Positions 44,588 through 53,492 of a DNA stretch of 53,581 nucleotides are shown here, in pieces; position 1 is the first letter of the stretch; every line of letters begins with the position of its first letter. The notes under the pieces were generated by a model that was not told the DNA's origin, ran no database searches, and was given only the letters and a program-made list of their open reading frames with translations. The position numbers and the translations under genes were made by a program. Source of the stretch: Olivibacter jilunii (lineage in GTDB: Bacteria > Bacteroidota > Bacteroidia > Sphingobacteriales > Sphingobacteriaceae); NCBI RefSeq assembly GCF_900607235.1, contig NZ_LR027863.1:1-53581 (forward strand), given 5' to 3'.

Positions 44588-44757
44588 TGGCAAGTCTCCT
44601 GGCTTGCATTCGTCCGTTTTACGTCTTCCCATTCTGGATTTTCCTGAACAGTGACTGTGGTATGTAAAACCTATCCCAAGAGGGAGAATGCTTACAGTTG
44701 CGCGACAGCCCATGATTTGCACATGGTTCCTTATTAATTCCCGTTAAGGGAAACCAT
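44588..44757 (-). promoter_or_regulatory. Cobalamin (B12) riboswitch before metE
   Basis: On the minus strand the region has the marks of a cobalamin aptamer: GGGAA near its 5' end (about 44740), the core CTGTCGCGCAACTGTAA (44695-44711), the CCACAGTCACTG segment, GGGAAGACG, and the B12 box GCCAGGAGACTTGCC near 44589-44603. The gene it precedes, metE, is a classical B12-repressed target. About 160 bases separate the aptamer from the metE start, room for an expression platform; I see a stem around GCTT/AAGC but no certain terminator. Confidence 0.92.
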
Positions 44758-44816
44758 TAAACGCTCAATCTGAGTATTACTTGATTAACAAGTCTCCAAA
44801 CCTAAGATATTTTTAG

Positions 44817-44824
44817 TAACTTTG
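44817..44824 (+). promoter_or_regulatory. Possible -7 box before khtT
   Basis: TAACTTTG fits TAnnTTTG, about 130 bases before the khtT ATG at 44952. No clear -33 partner. Confidence 0.4.
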
Positions 44825-44951
44825 CAATTTGTTTACAAAGTATTCGACATAATAGGTAGACTACTACAATAATAAAATTTCCGCCAAACAGATAGTACAG
44901 GGTTGGCAATGGCGCCCAACTCATATATTGTTAACTAAATTAAGGATCAAA

Positions 44952-45446
44952 ATGTCTATAGTTAGGGAAAGTGACTTACCTGGTATAGGTAAGAAATACC
45001 AAATTGAAACCGGAGCCGGTGATAACATGGTAGTGGTTATCCACGATGATGGTAATCGCGAGTTGTATCGTTTAGATGAGGAAGAGAATGAATCTAAATG
45101 TGTAATGACACTAAATGATGAGGAGTCTCGTCAAGTAGCAGGTATTATAGGTGGTTTATCTTACAAACCCAAGGCTCTTGAGACGATGGAGTTAGCAGTT
45201 AATGATCTTGTTATTGAATGGTATAAAATCGAAGAAAAGGCAGTCATTAATCAACAAACTATCGGACAATTAGGCGTTAGGCAAAAAACCGGGGCTTCTA
45301 TTATTGCAGCGATTAAAAATGAAGACAGCGTAATAAACCCAGGTCCTGACTATTTAATAACACCCGGTACTACGTTAGTGGTTGCTGGAAAGCGGAGTAA
45401 TATAAAAGCGTTAAAAGAATTATTAAAAAGCTATCAAGTTGTATAG
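44952..45446 (+). CDS. khtT: KhtT-like regulatory subunit of K+/H+ antiporter
   Basis: From the ATG at 44952, 164 residues: an N-terminal domain opening VRESDLPGIGKKYQIET, and a C-terminal TrkA-C (RCK_C) domain (VINQQTIGQLGVRQKTGASIIAAIKN ... TTLVVAGKRSNIKAL). This is the layout of KhtT, which senses cyclic di-AMP and gates the antiporter KhtU in Bacillus. The antiporter gene follows after 30 bases. An ATG at 44928 would add eight residues but the family starts at MSIVRES. Confidence 0.85.
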   Translation: MSIVRESDLPGIGKKYQIETGAGDNMVVVIHDDGNRELYRLDEEENESKCVMTLNDEESRQVAGIIGGLSYKPKALETMELAVNDLVIEWYKIEEKAVINQQTIGQLGVRQKTGASIIAAIKNEDSVINPGPDYLITPGTTLVVAGKRSNIKALKELLKSYQVV

Positions 45447-45476
45447 TTAACCTTATAGGAAAACCCATGTGAAAGT

Positions 45477-46745
45477 ATGCATACAGAAACCCTGATCTTA
45501 GAAATTGGAATAGCCGTTGGACTTGTTGCTTTAGTAGGTCTATTAGCCAATAAACTGCGTTTTTCAGTTATACCTTTCTTTATTTTGATTGGCATGGCCT
45601 TGGGAGAACACGCACCAACAATCGGTTTAATCGATTTGCAATTCACTGAAAGCAAACCCTTTATCGATTTCATGGGCAGATTAGGTGTTTTGTTTTTACT
45701 TTTCTATCTAGGTCTTGAGTTTTCAGTTGGACGGCTCATAAAATCGGGAAAAGCAATTGTATCCGGCGGATCAATCTATGTGTTTCTAAATTTTGTTTCC
45801 GGTTTATTAGTGGGGTGGATGATGAATTTACCTTTTGCGGAAATGATGATTCTATGCGGCATCATGACCAGCTCGTCCACAGCAATTGTTGCAAAAGTGT
45901 TGACAGACTTAAAGCGAACCGCAAACCCGGAAACGGAGGTTATTATGGGTATGATCATGTTTGACGACTTGTTTATAGCCATGCATATCTCTTTTCTTTC
46001 CGGTTTGGTTCTAACCGGTGGTGGCTCATTTTGGACCGTAGCCAGCACCTCCTTACTAGCACTTGCCTTCATTCTGCTTTTTTTGGTTCTCGGAAGGAAG
46101 GTGATCCCTTATATCGATAAGGTACTAAATGTTAAATCGGGCGAACTATTTATACTGATAATTTTCTCACTTCTATTCTTAGTTGCTGGCTTTTCGGAAA
46201 CAATTCACGTTGCTGAAGCGATTGGGGCGCTGATGGCAGGCCTCGTTCTTGCTGATTCTCAATATATTAAACGAATAGAACAAATCGTATTGCCATATAA
46301 AGACTATTTTGGTGCGATGTTCTTCTTTAGCTTCGGTTTATCCATTGATCCTTTTTCCCTTGGAGGCGCCGTCATGTGGGGAGCTATAGCTGCATTGATA
46401 ACTATCTTCGGAAATCTCGCCTCTGGTTATTTTGCTTCACATTTTGCTGGGTTGAAAAAGAAAACTTCTTTTGATATTGGCTTTACCTTATCTGCTAGAG
46501 GAGAGTTTTCCATTATCATGGCTAACATAGGCAAAGCGGGAGGGCTTAATCCGATTATCCAGTCTTTTGTGGTCGTATACGTGCTAATTCTAGCTATCGT
46601 TGCTCCAATATTAACCAAAGAATCCAGAAATATCTGGCATGGAATATTTGGAGGAGGATTATATGCGAAGGATAAGCAACCAGCGAAAACGCTTGAGGCA
46701 TTAGAAGCGAAGAGTGCGGAGCAAGTACAGGTAGAAGATAAATAA
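45477..46745 (+). CDS. khtU: KhtU-like CPA2 cation:proton antiporter
   Basis: 422 residues with 11-12 membrane helices, in the CPA2 family (Kef/KhtU). The core motif GIMTSSSTAIVAKVLTDLKR (transmembrane 4 region) and MGMIMFDDLF (ion-site aspartates) are visible, and GFTLSARGEFSIIMANIG is a family signature. Together with khtT it should export potassium in exchange for protons. A regulatory NAD-binding domain like that of KefB is missing, as in KhtU. It converges with the broken mgtC gene, 16 bases apart. Confidence 0.85.
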   Translation: MHTETLILEIGIAVGLVALVGLLANKLRFSVIPFFILIGMALGEHAPTIGLIDLQFTESKPFIDFMGRLGVLFLLFYLGLEFSVGRLIKSGKAIVSGGSIYVFLNFVSGLLVGWMMNLPFAEMMILCGIMTSSSTAIVAKVLTDLKRTANPETEVIMGMIMFDDLFIAMHISFLSGLVLTGGGSFWTVASTSLLALAFILLFLVLGRKVIPYIDKVLNVKSGELFILIIFSLLFLVAGFSETIHVAEAIGALMAGLVLADSQYIKRIEQIVLPYKDYFGAMFFFSFGLSIDPFSLGGAVMWGAIAALITIFGNLASGYFASHFAGLKKKTSFDIGFTLSARGEFSIIMANIGKAGGLNPIIQSFVVVYVLILAIVAPILTKESRNIWHGIFGGGLYAKDKQPAKTLEALEAKSAEQVQVEDK

Positions 46746-46761
46746 CCTACAAATATTATTA

Positions 46762-47433
46762 TTATTTTCTCCAAGCAATCTCTTTGATGGAACTATGATG
46801 TTGAATTTTGTCTATGGCAGCCAAGATCTCTTTGTCTTTCTGCCCCTGAAACCCAATTTCAATAGTGATCTCATTATTAGCCTTATCAAAAAACAAATTG
46901 GCCAGCTTTAATTGCTCCGTATCTAACCATTCGTCAACGAATCTCATCGGATTGGTATCGTTGGTAAGCGTTAAACGTAGGATACGAGGTGCATAACGTT
47001 GTACAAGTCGCTTTTCTAGCGGTTGCAAAACCCACAATATAATAAGAACAAAGATTGTTGCAATTAGCGCGGCAAAATACATGCCACCACCGCAGGCCAA
47101 ACCAATTCCGGCAACGGTCTATAATCCTGAGGCTGTCGTAAGCCCCTTCACAATGCCCTGTTTTAGAAACATAATGGTGCCTGCACCTAAGAAACCTATA
47201 CCGCTCACTACCTGAGCCGCGACACGAGAAGGATCTAAAGTTACATGCCCTGTTTTGAGAATATCCGAAAAACCGAAAGACGACACCATCATCATCAAAG
47301 AAGCGCCAAGACAGACCATCATATGGGTGCGCATACCCGCAGCCCAATTCTTACGCTCGCGCTCTAATCCCACAGCAGCGCCAAATGCAGCTGCCAGCAC
47401 AAGACGTATAACGGTTTCCTGATAGGATAACAT
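46762..47433 (-). pseudogene. MgtC/SapB-family gene interrupted by in-frame TAG
   Basis: The gene starts at the ATG at 47433 and reads GAAVGLERERKNWAAGMRTHMM, an MgtC-type motif, up to GLTTASGL, then a TAG (47121-47119) and, in the same frame, TVAGIGLACGGGMYFAA and a soluble C-terminus (ends EIAWRK). The usual residue here is a tryptophan (LTTAASLW); one base change (TGG to TAG) explains the stop. Ignoring it, 223 residues would be a full-length MgtC/SapB protein, linked to magnesium and stress. It may be a true pseudogene, a sequencing error or a strain-specific null allele. Confidence 0.85.
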
Positions 47434-47442
47434 AAAACATTT

Positions 47443-47763
47443 TTACATAAATCCCAACTCCAATCGAGCTTCCTCACTCATCATACTTTTATCCCATTTA
47501 GGCTCGAACGTAAGCTCCACAAGAGCATTCTTTACTCCCTCCACCTTCGCTACCTTTCGTTGCACTTCATCCAACAACTCACCTGCAACCGGACAGGCTG
47601 GTGCTGTAAGCGTCATAACTATTTTAGCCGTCCCATCCTCTTTGGTAATAATCTCGTAGACAAGTCCTAGCTCACATATATTAACAGGAATCTCAGGATC
47701 GAAAACTGTTTCTAACTCTGACTTGATTTTATCCGCTATTCCAAGTTTATCTAAAACTATCAT
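47443..47763 (-). CDS. DUF59/SufT-like Fe-S cluster assembly factor
   Basis: 106 residues of the MIP18/DUF59 family: VFDPEIPVNICELGLVYEI and TLTAPACPVAGELLDEV with the conserved Cys, then VELTFEPKWDKSMMSEEARLELG. These proteins help deliver Fe-S clusters (SufT or PaaD-like). It lies between uvrA (11 bases upstream) and the mgtC-type gene, all on one strand. Confidence 0.88.
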   Translation of the reverse strand: MIVLDKLGIADKIKSELETVFDPEIPVNICELGLVYEIITKEDGTAKIVMTLTAPACPVAGELLDEVQRKVAKVEGVKNALVELTFEPKWDKSMMSEEARLELGFM

Positions 47764-47774
47764 GTTATATCGAA

Positions 47775-50633
47775 TTATTTAGCAATACTCTCTTTGACGC
47801 TTTCCAGAAGCTCTGTTTTAAGAAAACGAGCCGTCTCACTCTTCTTATTTTTCACCATCTCCTCAGGCGTTCCGCTAAAAAGAATTTTTCCCCCACCCGC
47901 TCCACCTTCAGGGCCTAAATCTATAATCCAGTCCGAAACCTTAATAACGTCTAAATTATGCTCTATAACCAGAACGGTATTACCCCGATCTACTAATCGA
48001 TTTAAAACACCCAACAGAACGTTAACGTCTTCGAAGTGTAGTCCTGTTGTGGGTTCATCAAGTATATAGAATGTATTCCCGGTATCTTTCTTTGATAATT
48101 CAGTTGCTAATTTTACCCGTTGTGCCTCACCTCCGGATAAAGTTACGGAAGATTGTCCTAAAGTGAGATATCCCAGGCCAACATCTTGCAATGTTTTGAT
48201 TTTCCGATAAATTGCAGGAATTGACTCAAAAAACGGAACAGCTTCGTCAATACTCATATCTAGCACATCGCTGATAGATTTTCCTTTATATCTTACTTCG
48301 AGCGTTTCCCTATTATAACGTTTTCCATTACATCCTTCACATGGTACTTGTACATCCGGCAAAAAATTCATTTCAATCACCTTCATTCCGGCTCCCTGAC
48401 AAACTTCGCAACGTCCACCTTTAACATTGAATGAAAATCTACCTGGCTTATATCCACGAATTTTAGCTTCAGGAAGCTGAACAAATAGACTTCGAATGTC
48501 TGAAAATACGCCAGTATACGTTGATGGATTTGACCGAGGTGTCCGGCCTATTGGAGTCTGATCTATTTCGATTACTTTATCAATATGCTCTAAGCCCTCA
48601 ATCTTCGCATAAGGCATCGGAGTCTTTTTTGCCCTAAAAAAATGGTGGTTAAGAATTGGATAAAGAGTTTCCGTAATTAAAGTTGATTTACCACTTCCTG
48701 ACACACCAGTAACCGAAATCAACGTTCCCAATGGAAAATCTACTGAAACATTTTTTAAATTGTTGCCCGTAGCCCCTCTTAAGCGTAAATGAAAGCCATT
48801 GCCTGTTCTTCTATTTTTCGGTACACGGATTTGCTTTGTGCCATTTAAATATGCGGCGGTTAACGTATCAGCTTCTTTAATCTGCGTAGGCTTCCCTTGT
48901 GCAACGACCACCCCGCCATTGAGGCCGGCCGCGGGGCCCATATCGATAACATAATCAGCTTCTAATATCATATCCTTATCGTGCTCCACAACAAGCACTG
49001 AATTACCGATGTCGCGAAGATCTTTTAATGCATTAATTAGACGCGCATTATCTCGTTGGTGCAAACCAATGCTCGGCTCGTCCAGAATATATAGTACATT
49101 AACTAACTGTGATCCTATTTGAGTAGCCAAACGTATCCTCTGTGCCTCCCCACCAGATAGCGTTTTTGCAGTACGATCCAACGTAAGATAACCTAAACCA
49201 ACGTTTAACAGAAAATTCAAACGATTAATGATTTCTTTTAAAATTTCCTCGGCTATCACGATCTGACGTTCATTTAGTTTCTCTTTTAAAGAAGAAAACC
49301 AAGAGCTAAGCGCTACAACATCCATATTTGCCAGTTCGGATATGTTCTTATTAGCAAGCTTGAAATGAAGAGATTCTTTTTTTAGTCGTGCACCACTGCA
49401 AGCTGGACATTTCTTCATCACCCTGAAAAGTTCAATGTCTTCCGTTTTCCGTTCAGATTGTTCTTCCAGTAGTTTAAATATTCCGTCAAAGGTTATCTTG
49501 TATTCTTTAACATTCCACTTGTTATAGGCAACGGGCACTGTTATTAAATCAGGCGAACCATTTAACAATATGTCCAACTGTTCTTCTGTAAGCTTATTTA
49601 GAGGCTCAGACAATGAAAACTCATATTTCTTGGCAACAGCCTTTAACTGCTGAAAGGTCCAATTGTCTTTATACTCTCCCAGCGGAGCTATTCCTCCTTT
49701 AAGAATGCTTAATTTTGGGTTAGGTATAACGGACTCCTTGTCGATTTCAAACACATAACCTAGACCGTCGCATTGGTCACAGGCACCATACGGCGAATTA
49801 AAAGAAAAAGTGTTGGGCTGTGGCTCATCATAAGAAATGCCACTTTCCGGATCCATTAAGTAACGACTAAAGAAATATTCATTATTATCTTGGTCACTCA
49901 GCTTTATGATTCCTTTGGCTGCTTTCATAGCCTGTTGAATAGATGCTTGAAGCCGCTTTCTCTCTTGCTCACTAATCGTCAACCGATCGATAACCATTTC
50001 GATATCATGAATCTTGTATCGATCAACCTGCATTTTAGGTACTAAATCCATCATCTCACCGTCAACTCTCACTTTAACAAAGCCTTGTTTGCGAATCTGC
50101 TCAAACAGTTCTCTATAATGCCCTTTTCGGCCTTTTACTAAAGGGGCCAAAATATTCACGGCTTGCCCATCAAATTGTGTTAATATTCTTGTAATAATCT
50201 GATCTTCGGACATCCGTTCCATTTTACGGCCCGTAACATATGAATATGCTTCGCCAATACGGGCATACAGTAATCGCATAAAATCATATATTTCAGTAAT
50301 AGTGCCAACTGTAGACCGCGGATTTTTACTGGTTGTTTTCTGCTCGATTGCAATTACAGGACTTAGACCAGCAATTTTGTCTACATCAGGGCGTTCCATG
50401 CCCCCCATAAATTGCCTACTGTAAGCACTAAAAGTCTCCATATAACGCCGCTGTCCCTCGGCGTAAATTGTATCAAATGCAAGTGACGATTTACCACTTC
50501 CGCTTAAACCTGTTATTACTACCAGCTCGTTCCGTGGTATCACAACGTCTATATTCTTTAGATTGTGAACACGCGCGCCAAAAACTTCAAGTTCACTTTG
50601 CTCTCCTAAATCAGGTGTATTCCGATTACTCAT
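47775..50633 (-). CDS. uvrA: Excinuclease ABC subunit A
   Basis: DNA damage sensor of nucleotide excision repair. 952 residues with two ABC ATPase modules: Walker [11 protein letters not shown] near residue 45 and [10 protein letters not shown] in the second half, LSGGEAQR signatures in both, and zinc-binding cysteines [18 protein letters not shown] and [15 protein letters not shown]. It is the first gene of the uvrA-DUF59-mgtC minus-strand run, starting 97 bases after a good promoter. Confidence 0.98.
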   Translation of the reverse strand: MSNRNTPDLGEQSELEVFGARVHNLKNIDVVIPRNELVVITGLSGSGKSSLAFDTIYAEGQRRYMETFSAYSRQFMGGMERPDVDKIAGLSPVIAIEQKTTSKNPRSTVGTITEIYDFMRLLYARIGEAYSYVTGRKMERMSEDQIITRILTQFDGQAVNILAPLVKGRKGHYRELFEQIRKQGFVKVRVDGEMMDLVPKMQVDRYKIHDIEMVIDRLTISEQERKRLQASIQQAMKAAKGIIKLSDQDNNEYFFSRYLMDPESGISYDEPQPNTFSFNSPYGACDQCDGLGYVFEIDKESVIPNPKLSILKGGIAPLGEYKDNWTFQQLKAVAKKYEFSLSEPLNKLTEEQLDILLNGSPDLITVPVAYNKWNVKEYKITFDGIFKLLEEQSERKTEDIELFRVMKKCPACSGARLKKESLHFKLANKNISELANMDVVALSSWFSSLKEKLNERQIVIAEEILKEIINRLNFLLNVGLGYLTLDRTAKTLSGGEAQRIRLATQIGSQLVNVLYILDEPSIGLHQRDNARLINALKDLRDIGNSVLVVEHDKDMILEADYVIDMGPAAGLNGGVVVAQGKPTQIKEADTLTAAYLNGTKQIRVPKNRRTGNGFHLRLRGATGNNLKNVSVDFPLGTLISVTGVSGSGKSTLITETLYPILNHHFFRAKKTPMPYAKIEGLEHIDKVIEIDQTPIGRTPRSNPSTYTGVFSDIRSLFVQLPEAKIRGYKPGRFSFNVKGGRCEVCQGAGMKVIEMNFLPDVQVPCEGCNGKRYNRETLEVRYKGKSISDVLDMSIDEAVPFFESIPAIYRKIKTLQDVGLGYLTLGQSSVTLSGGEAQRVKLATELSKKDTGNTFYILDEPTTGLHFEDVNVLLGVLNRLVDRGNTVLVIEHNLDVIKVSDWIIDLGPEGGAGGGKILFSGTPEEMVKNKKSETARFLKTELLESVKESIAK

Positions 50634-50730
50634 GTATAAAAAAGGATATAAATTGTGAATCTGTCAAGGGATAATCGCTGATGCTTTTATTTAGTATTTT
50701 TAACCTCTCCTCAACAGCCAAAGCATAGTA

Positions 50731-50760
50731 CAAACTTAGGTAAATTACTTCGATATACAA
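50731..50760 (-). promoter_or_regulatory. uvrA promoter
   Basis: TTG (50758-50760), 19-base spacer and TAAGTTTG (50731-50738) on the minus strand, a close match to the Bacteroidota promoter. The leader to uvrA would be about 90 bases. Confidence 0.6.
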
Positions 50761-50804
50761 TCAAAGCTACGTCAATACTAATCATTTTTGCTAAAAAAAT
50801 TAAC

Positions 50805-50838
50805 AAAAAAAGTCACAGCATAAGCTGCGACTTTTTTT
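50805..50838 (-). terminator. Terminator after the lytic transglycosylase gene
   Basis: AAAAAGTC-CAGC pairs with GCTG-GACTTTTTT across a short loop, with a long T-run on both strands, 17 bases past the transglycosylase stop. It may also act for plus-strand transcripts. Confidence 0.85.
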
Positions 50839-50854
50839 ATATCAGCGTAATAAG

Positions 50855-51649
50855 CTACAGCCGATCGGAATGTCCCTCGCTTTCATGGTTGGCATCAAGC
50901 GCAAGTTTTGAGTTTGGGCTGCTGACACCCTTATATCCGTAGCTTGTTGGGTTTTCAATAACCTCTTTCGTAGAAATTAGTTTATAAACGTAATTAGCTG
51001 TCTCTTTATTCAGCTTCAGTTTATAGTAATCTTCCTCGTTCTGTCGACGGATAGTCTTTCTAAGGCTCCCTCCTCCTACATTATAAGCCGCAGCTACGAG
51101 TGTCCAGTTTCCAAAATCTTTATATAAGACTTTCAAATACTTGCATGCTGCCTCAGTAGACTTTTCTACGTCAAGGCGCTCATCGAAGGACGGTCCAACT
51201 TTTAATCCGAAAGCCTTCGCGGTAGCTGGCATAAATTGCCATAGACCTGCCGCTCCTTTGTGTGAGGTGCCTTCGATCAACCCACTTTCGACAAGTGGCA
51301 AATACTTGAAGTCTTCTGGGATTCCGTATGCGCGAAGAATAGGTTCAATTTTTGGGAACCATGCTTTCGCATTCTTGTGAAGTTTGTGAGTCTTAAGTCG
51401 CTCAAAGGAGTGTGCTTTTAAAGAACGCTTAATCTTTCGTTCAACATTTTCATCTCCTACTGGAAGATATTCATCTGCAAAATTTAAGCTCGCAAATAAA
51501 GATCTCTTACTTTTTGACCCACTTTTTGTACTTGCTGGTATGGCGTTATAAGTTCGATGCTCAACTACAGGCCGGCTGTAAATAAACATTTTTGAAAGAA
51601 CTAAAACAACTAAAACCACCACGCTTGTACATAGGTGTTTTTTTATCAT
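50855..51649 (-). CDS. SLT-domain lytic transglycosylase
   Basis: A 264-residue membrane-anchored or secreted murein hydrolase (N-terminal hydrophobic helix, residues 8-24). The SLT domain starts near residue 105 with the catalytic Glu121 in LPLVESGLIEG, followed by GAAGLWQFMPATA and VAAAYNVGGGSL. It lacks LysM repeats, so it is a short MltD-like form. It has its own promoter and terminator, so it is a single-gene unit. Confidence 0.92.
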   Translation of the reverse strand: MIKKHLCTSVVVLVVLVLSKMFIYSRPVVEHRTYNAIPASTKSGSKSKRSLFASLNFADEYLPVGDENVERKIKRSLKAHSFERLKTHKLHKNAKAWFPKIEPILRAYGIPEDFKYLPLVESGLIEGTSHKGAAGLWQFMPATAKAFGLKVGPSFDERLDVEKSTEAACKYLKVLYKDFGNWTLVAAAYNVGGGSLRKTIRRQNEEDYYKLKLNKETANYVYKLISTKEVIENPTSYGYKGVSSPNSKLALDANHESEGHSDRL

Positions 51650-51687
51650 TTTTTACCTTTCTGTTTTGGTTATGCAAAAAAGCGCAG

Positions 51688-51719
51688 CAAATATAAAAAT
51701 TATTTCCTTACAATACAAA
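51688..51719 (-). promoter_or_regulatory. Promoter of the transglycosylase gene
   Basis: TTTG (51716-51719), 20-base spacer and TATATTTG (51688-51695) on the minus strand, one of the best TTTG-N20-TAnnTTTG matches in the window, about 40 bases before the ATG. Confidence 0.7.
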
Positions 51720-51825
51720 CACTTACAAAACACACCTTGATTATGTGAAATTTTATACGTATAATATAAGTCTAATATTTTGGTAAAATTCACATTCAAA
51801 GTACTTTAATACTCATTATTTTGAG

Positions 51826-51833
51826 TACCTTTG
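51826..51833 (+). promoter_or_regulatory. -7 box of the rluB-type gene
   Basis: TACCTTTG fits TAnnTTTG and lies 27 bases before the ATG at 51861. It overlaps the TTG at 51831, which argues against that codon as the start. Confidence 0.5.
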
Positions 51834-51860
51834 CGAGATAATTTTACGGATAAAATAATT

Positions 51861-53126
51861 ATGCCATTCAGCAACAAAAGGAACAGTCGAGATGACAAAT
51901 CCGCTTATTCAAGACGTTCTTCTTCAAGGAACGACACCAGGAACAGTCGAGATGACAAGTCCCCCTATGTAAAACGTTCTTCTTCGAGGGATGAAGACAG
52001 GAATCAACGAAGCGATAAACCTTATTCTACGCGTTCGTTCTCACAAAGCGATAACAACAAAGAATTTAGAGACAAAGAGGAAAAATCGGCCTTTTCAAAA
52101 AAATCGAATTACGGAAGTCAAAAACACAAAAGGGACGACCGATCTTCCAGTACAAATCAAACGAACAAAACAGATAGATATAATAAACAAGAAAGGTCCT
52201 ATTCGGGAACTAGAAGAAACACAAGAGACGAACGGCCTTACTCGTCGGACAGGAAAAATCAAAATACGAGGTTTAAGTCTGACAACAATTTTGCTGAGGG
52301 ATCAAGGTATCGTTCCGATGAAAAAATGGGTAACCGATCTTATGGCAACACAAAGCGTGATAAATTTAAATCCAACGAACAGCGCTTTTCAAAAGAAAGA
52401 GAAGAAAATGGTTTAATCAGGCTTAACCGCTATATTGCGAATTCAGGTGTTTGTTCACGCCGAAAGGCGGACGAACTCATACAGGCAGGAGTTGTGACAG
52501 TGAACGGTGTGGTTGTTACGGAATTAGGCACAAAGGTCGATGCTGCGAAAGATGAAATAAGATATAATGGTGAGAAGTTGAAAAGGGAAAAAATGGTGTA
52601 TGTGCTTCTGAACAAGCCTAAAGACTATATTACCACAACTGATGATCCACAAGAAAGAAAAACGGTGATGCATTTGGTTGAAAAGGCCTCAAGAGAGCGG
52701 ATTTATCCTGTAGGTCGATTAGACAGAAATACGACAGGCCTTCTGCTTTTGACAAACGATGGTAATCTGGCAGAGAAGCTCTCTCATCCGAGAAACAACA
52801 TCATGAAAATATATCATGTGGAGCTAAATAAGAGCTTAACCCAGGGAGATTTCAACAAAATAGGCTATGGGGTTGAACTAGAAGATGGCTTCATTAAACC
52901 CGATGAAGTAAGTTATATTCAAGGAGCAAGTAAACGGGAAATTGGGATACAGATTCATAGTGGTAGAAATAGAATCGTGCGGCGCATATTTGAATCTTTA
53001 GGCTATGATGTTATAAAACTAGATCGTGTAATATATGCGAACCTAACTAAAAAAGATTTACCAAGAGGCCGTTGGAGGTATCTAGAAGAAAAAGAAATTA
53101 TCCAGCTAAAGCATTTTATTAAATAA
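51861..53126 (+). CDS. RluB-type 23S rRNA pseudouridine synthase with charged N-terminal tail
   Basis: The C-terminal 238 residues are a normal RluB/RsuA-family enzyme: an S4 RNA-binding domain from residue 184 (GLIRLNRYIANSGVCSRRKADELI) and the catalytic Asp288 in GRLDRNTTGLLLLT. The N-terminal 183 residues are low-complexity, rich in Arg, Ser, Asp and Lys, with a 20-residue unit (NSRDDKS.Y..RSSSR) encoded twice by a 60-base tandem repeat. Such tails likely bind RNA. A TTG at 51831 would add ten residues but lies on the promoter. Many Bacteroidota carry similar extended RluB proteins. Confidence 0.9.
   Translation: MPFSNKRNSRDDKSAYSRRSSSRNDTRNSRDDKSPYVKRSSSRDEDRNQRSDKPYSTRSFSQSDNNKEFRDKEEKSAFSKKSNYGSQKHKRDDRSSSTNQTNKTDRYNKQERSYSGTRRNTRDERPYSSDRKNQNTRFKSDNNFAEGSRYRSDEKMGNRSYGNTKRDKFKSNEQRFSKEREENGLIRLNRYIANSGVCSRRKADELIQAGVVTVNGVVVTELGTKVDAAKDEIRYNGEKLKREKMVYVLLNKPKDYITTTDDPQERKTVMHLVEKASRERIYPVGRLDRNTTGLLLLTNDGNLAEKLSHPRNNIMKIYHVELNKSLTQGDFNKIGYGVELEDGFIKPDEVSYIQGASKREIGIQIHSGRNRIVRRIFESLGYDVIKLDRVIYANLTKKDLPRGRWRYLEEKEIIQLKHFIK
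51879..51998 (+). repeat. 60-base tandem duplication in the rluB-type gene
   Basis: Bases 51879-51938 are repeated at 51939-51998 with several substitutions, each starting AGGAACAGTCGAGATGACAA. The unit is in frame and encodes 20 residues of the charged tail. Confidence 0.85.
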
Positions 53127-53149
53127 TTCAATTTTGCGCATAAAAAGAA

Positions 53150-53183
53150 AGGGCGCTTATCATACTAATAAGCGCCTTTTTAT
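53150..53183 (+). terminator. Terminator of the rluB-type gene
   Basis: GGCGCTTAT and ATAAGCGCC form a strong stem around a 7-base loop, followed by a T-run (53177-53181), 26 bases past the stop. Confidence 0.88.
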
Positions 53184-53457
53184 ATTTAAAAAAATCTCAT
53201 TCCTTCCCGTTACGATTTCTTTAGTTAACACTGATTCCTTTTTTACAAGGAAATTCCTTAGAAAAGCAATTATTACAGCATTGGCATCAATTCCGTGCCG
53301 ATCCTTTTTTCCTTTATAATCAACTGGGAAAGGATTTTCAGGTTAATAAATTCAAGTCCTGCCACATGGGAAGTTTCTCCGCAGCCGACGGTAACTTTGA
53401 CGGCTTACGATAAGCTGCTCCGACATGATTACAAACCGATGGACATCAAAACAGGAA
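53184..53457. other. Intergenic gap, nothing supported
   Basis: Between the rluB terminator and the rRNA terminator I see no gene, promoter or repeat I can support. A 61-codon plus-strand frame (53134-53319) starts before the terminator and has no family features. Confidence 0.5.
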
Positions 53458-53486
53458 AGGCCGCCGTGCAATGCACGGCGGCCTTC
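53458..53486 (-). terminator. rRNA operon terminator
   Basis: GGCCGCCGTGCA and TGCACGGCGGCC form a near-perfect GC-rich stem with almost no loop, immediately beyond the 5S gene on the minus strand, followed by TTTCC. Confidence 0.8.
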
Positions 53487-53492
53487 TGTAAA

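Noticed and set aside
44495-44722. 75-codon minus-strand frame
   Set aside because: It lies inside the cobalamin riboswitch and its leader; the conserved RNA elements explain the sequence.
47101-47160. Programmed stop-codon readthrough or selenocysteine/pyrrolysine in the mgtC gene
   Set aside because: No downstream insertion element is seen and the family has Trp at this position; mutation or sequencing error is simpler.
46934-47347. 137-codon minus-strand frame crossing the mgtC stop
   Set aside because: It is in a different frame from both MgtC halves and is Cys/Arg-rich nonsense; the MgtC frame has clear family motifs on both sides of the TAG.
51991-52416. 141-codon frame within the rluB-type tail
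   Set aside because: An out-of-frame shadow of the low-complexity Arg/Lys-rich coding sequence.
53134-53319. 61-codon plus-strand frame after the rluB-type gene
   Set aside because: It begins before and crosses the terminator hairpin; composition and lack of features argue against a gene.
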